From: Deltaproteobacteria bacterium
Lineage (GTDB): Bacteria > Desulfobacterota > GWC2-55-46 > DRQE01
Reading direction: 5' to 3'
NCBI GenBank assembly: GCA_030636245.1
Contig: DAOVXI010000096.1
Span: 1-7,267 of the forward strand
Length of the DNA stretch: 7,267 nucleotides
In this document: piece by piece, positions 5,794-7,267 of the stretch
How the letters are laid out: each line of letters begins with the position of its first letter
How positions within the stretch are numbered: position 1 is the first letter of the stretch
Translations under genes and position numbers: made by a program
The notes under the pieces: generated by a model
What the model saw: the letters and a program-made list of their open reading frames with translations, nothing else
Told to the model about the DNA's origin: nothing
The model's database searches: none

Positions 5794-6360
5794 GTGAGAA
5801 AATCAAGGTTAAGTATTTTTGTTATAGCGGCGGTATTTGCCGTCTTTGCTTATGGATGTAGCGGCGGCGAGGAAAAGGCTCCCGTAGCTGAAAAGAAGAG
5901 TGAAGTAAAAGAAGCCATGCCAACGGGACACCCGAGTACCGGTCAGGCTAGCCCTGCCGATATCGCGGCGATGGCCCATGGCGGCGGAGCACAGAAGGAC
6001 TCAAAGCCTGTACAGGTCTCGGATGAGGTGAAGGCCAAGTGGAAAGAGGTCACCATCGGAGTTAAAGACTTAAGCGTAGAGGGTAGCGAGGCAGAGGTTC
6101 TTGTTATCGCCGTAGGCGAGAAGATGAACCTAAAGGTAGAAGGTTATAGCATTGAGGTTGAGGCTTTTTTACCGGATTATGCGATCTTTGACGACCATGT
6201 CGGCTCAAGAAGCGTGGAGCCTAAAAACCCCGCGGTCCTTGTAAAGCTCTATAAGGGTGAAGCAGAAGAGGCCGCCGGATGGATATTCAAGAACGAGAAT
6301 TTCAGGACCTTTAATACCTATAAGAGCGATCGTTTCATGGTATCTTTAAGCGCCCCTTAA
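5794..6360 (+). CDS. Small lipoprotein with a DUF2155-like domain, function unknown
   Basis: The start is GTG at 5794, fixed by a perfect AGGAGG (5780-5785) 8 nt upstream. The 188-residue product has a short basic N-terminus, a hydrophobic stretch (7-20) and a lipobox AYGC with the acylated Cys at 22, so it should be exported and lipid-anchored. Ser at +2 favours the outer membrane. A low-complexity linker (23-70) is rich in Ala, Gly, Lys and Glu and has scattered His (GHP at 45-47, AHGGG at 61-65). The folded part (about 74-188) starts VSDEVKAKWKEV and continues with VGEKMNLKVEGYSIEVEAFLP (107-127), VEPKNPAVLVKLYK and GWIFKN. This pattern resembles DUF2155 proteins of deltaproteobacteria as I remember them; that comparison is from memory. 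No enzyme motif is seen. It stands alone between two terminators. Confidence 0.82.
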   Translation: MRKSRLSIFVIAAVFAVFAYGCSGGEEKAPVAEKKSEVKEAMPTGHPSTGQASPADIAAMAHGGGAQKDSKPVQVSDEVKAKWKEVTIGVKDLSVEGSEAEVLVIAVGEKMNLKVEGYSIEVEAFLPDYAIFDDHVGSRSVEPKNPAVLVKLYKGEAEEAAGWIFKNENFRTFNTYKSDRFMVSLSAP

Positions 6361-6380
6361 GCTTTGTTGAGTTCAACTTT

Positions 6381-6420
6381 ATCGACCGCCGAGGCAGCTT
6401 GGCGGCCGATATTTTTCTTT
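6381..6420 (+). terminator. Rho-independent terminator after the DUF2155-like gene
   Basis: ATCGACCGCC (6381-6390) pairs with GGCGGCCGAT (6401-6410) with one A-C mismatch. GAG/CTT extends the stem inward to a GCAG loop. A T-rich tail (6411-6420) follows. It lies 20 nt past the stop codon and 15 nt before the first tRNA gene, so the tRNAs either have a promoter I cannot see or depend on readthrough. Confidence 0.8.
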
Positions 6421-6435
6421 GAAAGCAATAGTTTA

Positions 6436-6525
<90 letters not shown>

Positions 6526-6549
6526 CAGAGTAGAGAGTACTATATATAT

Positions 6550-6640
<91 letters not shown>

Positions 6641-6652
6641 AATTTACCACCG

Positions 6653-6790
6653 GGTTTACGGGTGGAGCTGATAGCCGGGTCTTGCGCAATGGCGTGGCGC
6701 TGAATCCCGCCAGGTCCGGAAGGAAGCAACGGTAGGCACCTATGTCCATGTGCCGCGAGGGTGCCTGGCTATCAGCTCCCTCCGTAAACC
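6653..6790 (+). ncRNA. ffs: Signal recognition particle RNA, small (4.5S) type
   Basis: This RNA scaffolds Ffh in the signal recognition particle, which brings nascent membrane proteins to the membrane. The Ffh-binding apex CAGGTCCGGAAGGAAGCA (6711-6728) is identical to that of E. coli as I remember it, with the GGAA tetraloop at 6718-6721. The ends are closed by a stem of about 24 pairs (6653-6676 with 6767-6790), broken only by one T-C mismatch and one G-U pair. There is no Alu-type domain, so it is the short form. The coordinates mark the whole stem; the mature ends are probably a few to some ten bases inside it. It begins 13 nt after the second tRNA and ends 32 nt before dnaX. Confidence 0.93.
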
Positions 6791-6822
6791 TATCAATAAA
6801 GACTGAAGGTCATAGTTATAGA

Positions 6823-7267
6823 ATGGCTCATCTAGTAATAGCAAGAAAGTGGCGCCCGAGCTCCTTTTCTGAGGTAATAGGGCAGGAGCACGTTGTCACA
6901 ACACTGAAGAATGCCCTTTCATCGGGCACGGTCGGCCATGCCTATCTTTTTTCAGGTCCCAGAGGGGTCGGTAAAACAACGGTCGCGAGGATCCTGGCCA
7001 AGGCCCTTAACTGCGAGAACGGCCCAACGGACGATCCCTGTAATGAGTGTTCCAGCTGCAGGGGCATTACCGGAGGCTCCAGCGTGGACGTGCTTGAGAT
7101 CGACGGAGCATCCAACACCGGGGTCGACAACATCCGTGAGCTGCGCGACATGGCCAAGCTGGCCCCCAGCGAGGGCAACAGCCGGGTGTTCATCATCGAC
7201 GAGGTCCACATGCTCTCCAAGGGCGCCTTCAACGCGCTCCTGAAGATCCTCGAGGAGCCGCCGCCCA
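6823..7267 (+). CDS. dnaX: DNA polymerase III subunits gamma and tau, N-terminal part (right edge cuts the gene)
   Basis: DnaX is the ATPase of the clamp loader that places the beta sliding clamp on DNA at the replication fork. The 148 codons seen cover the start of the AAA+ domain. MAHLVIARKWRPSSFSEVIGQ is the family's standard opening. Walker A is GPRGVGKT (45-52). The zinc-binding cysteines are at 64, 73, 76 and 79, the same numbers as in E. coli. Walker B is VFIIDEVHML (122-131), and LLKILEEPP (139-147) follows. The ATG at 6823 has a modest GAAGG (6805-6809) 13 nt away. The region that would show a programmed gamma/tau frameshift lies beyond the window. Third-position GC rises sharply along the visible part. 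Serine tRNA, SRP RNA and dnaX also lie near each other in Bacillus. Confidence 0.97.
   Translation, partial: MAHLVIARKWRPSSFSEVIGQEHVVTTLKNALSSGTVGHAYLFSGPRGVGKTTVARILAKALNCENGPTDDPCNECSSCRGITGGSSVDVLEIDGASNTGVDNIRELRDMAKLAPSEGNSRVFIIDEVHMLSKGAFNALLKILEEPPP

Noticed and set aside
6911..7243. ORFs in other frames within dnaX
   Set aside because: They arise from the GC-rich dnaX sequence; the dnaX frame carries all the conserved motifs.

Overview
The window looks like ordinary chromosome from a Gram-negative bacterium, most likely of the broad deltaproteobacterial (Desulfobacterota-like) group. The support is indirect: two lipoproteins with clean lipoboxes, a TPR lipoprotein directly followed by a RodZ-type protein, a small (4.5S-type) SRP RNA, and a DUF2155-like lipoprotein of a form I associate with that group. 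Codon use is mixed, with many ATA and CTT codons. The taxonomic call is an inference from gene content, not a match.

Layout. (1) 1-1001, minus strand: the N-terminal 333 codons of an alpha-helical, TPR-like protein of unknown function that runs off the left edge. (2) 1002-1252: a divergent intergenic region with a promoter-like pair facing each way. (3) 1253-5597, plus strand: a tightly packed run of five genes ending at a hairpin terminator (5635-5668). They are S-methyl-5'-thioadenosine phosphorylase (mtnP), a PfkB-family kinase, a TPR lipoprotein resembling PilF/PilW, a RodZ-like helix-turn-helix membrane protein, and a zinc-ribbon plus GAF-domain protein. Gaps are 18, 27 and 14 nt for the first four genes, then 60 nt measured from the end of the out-of-frame rodZ tail. 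(4) 5794-6360: a single lipoprotein gene with its own promoter region and terminator. (5) 6436-6790: two adjacent tRNA-Ser genes (anticodons CGA and GGA) and the SRP RNA gene, followed after 32 nt by (6) dnaX, cut by the right edge after 148 codons.

How the genes fit together. mtnP and the kinase suggest salvage of methylthioadenosine or its sugar. The TPR lipoprotein plus RodZ pair is the arrangement seen as pilF-rodZ in other proteobacteria and points to envelope and cell-shape work. The serine tRNA, SRP RNA and dnaX neighbourhood is a known bacterial housekeeping arrangement.

The most notable anomaly is in rodZ. A run of nine T (4706-4714) puts the last part of the conserved C-terminal domain out of frame, and adding one T restores a RodZ-like end of about 302 residues. 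This could be a sequencing error, a mutation, phase variation or transcriptional slippage; the sequence alone cannot decide. I see no mobile element, CRISPR array, prophage or defence system, and nothing that I would call a new biological system.
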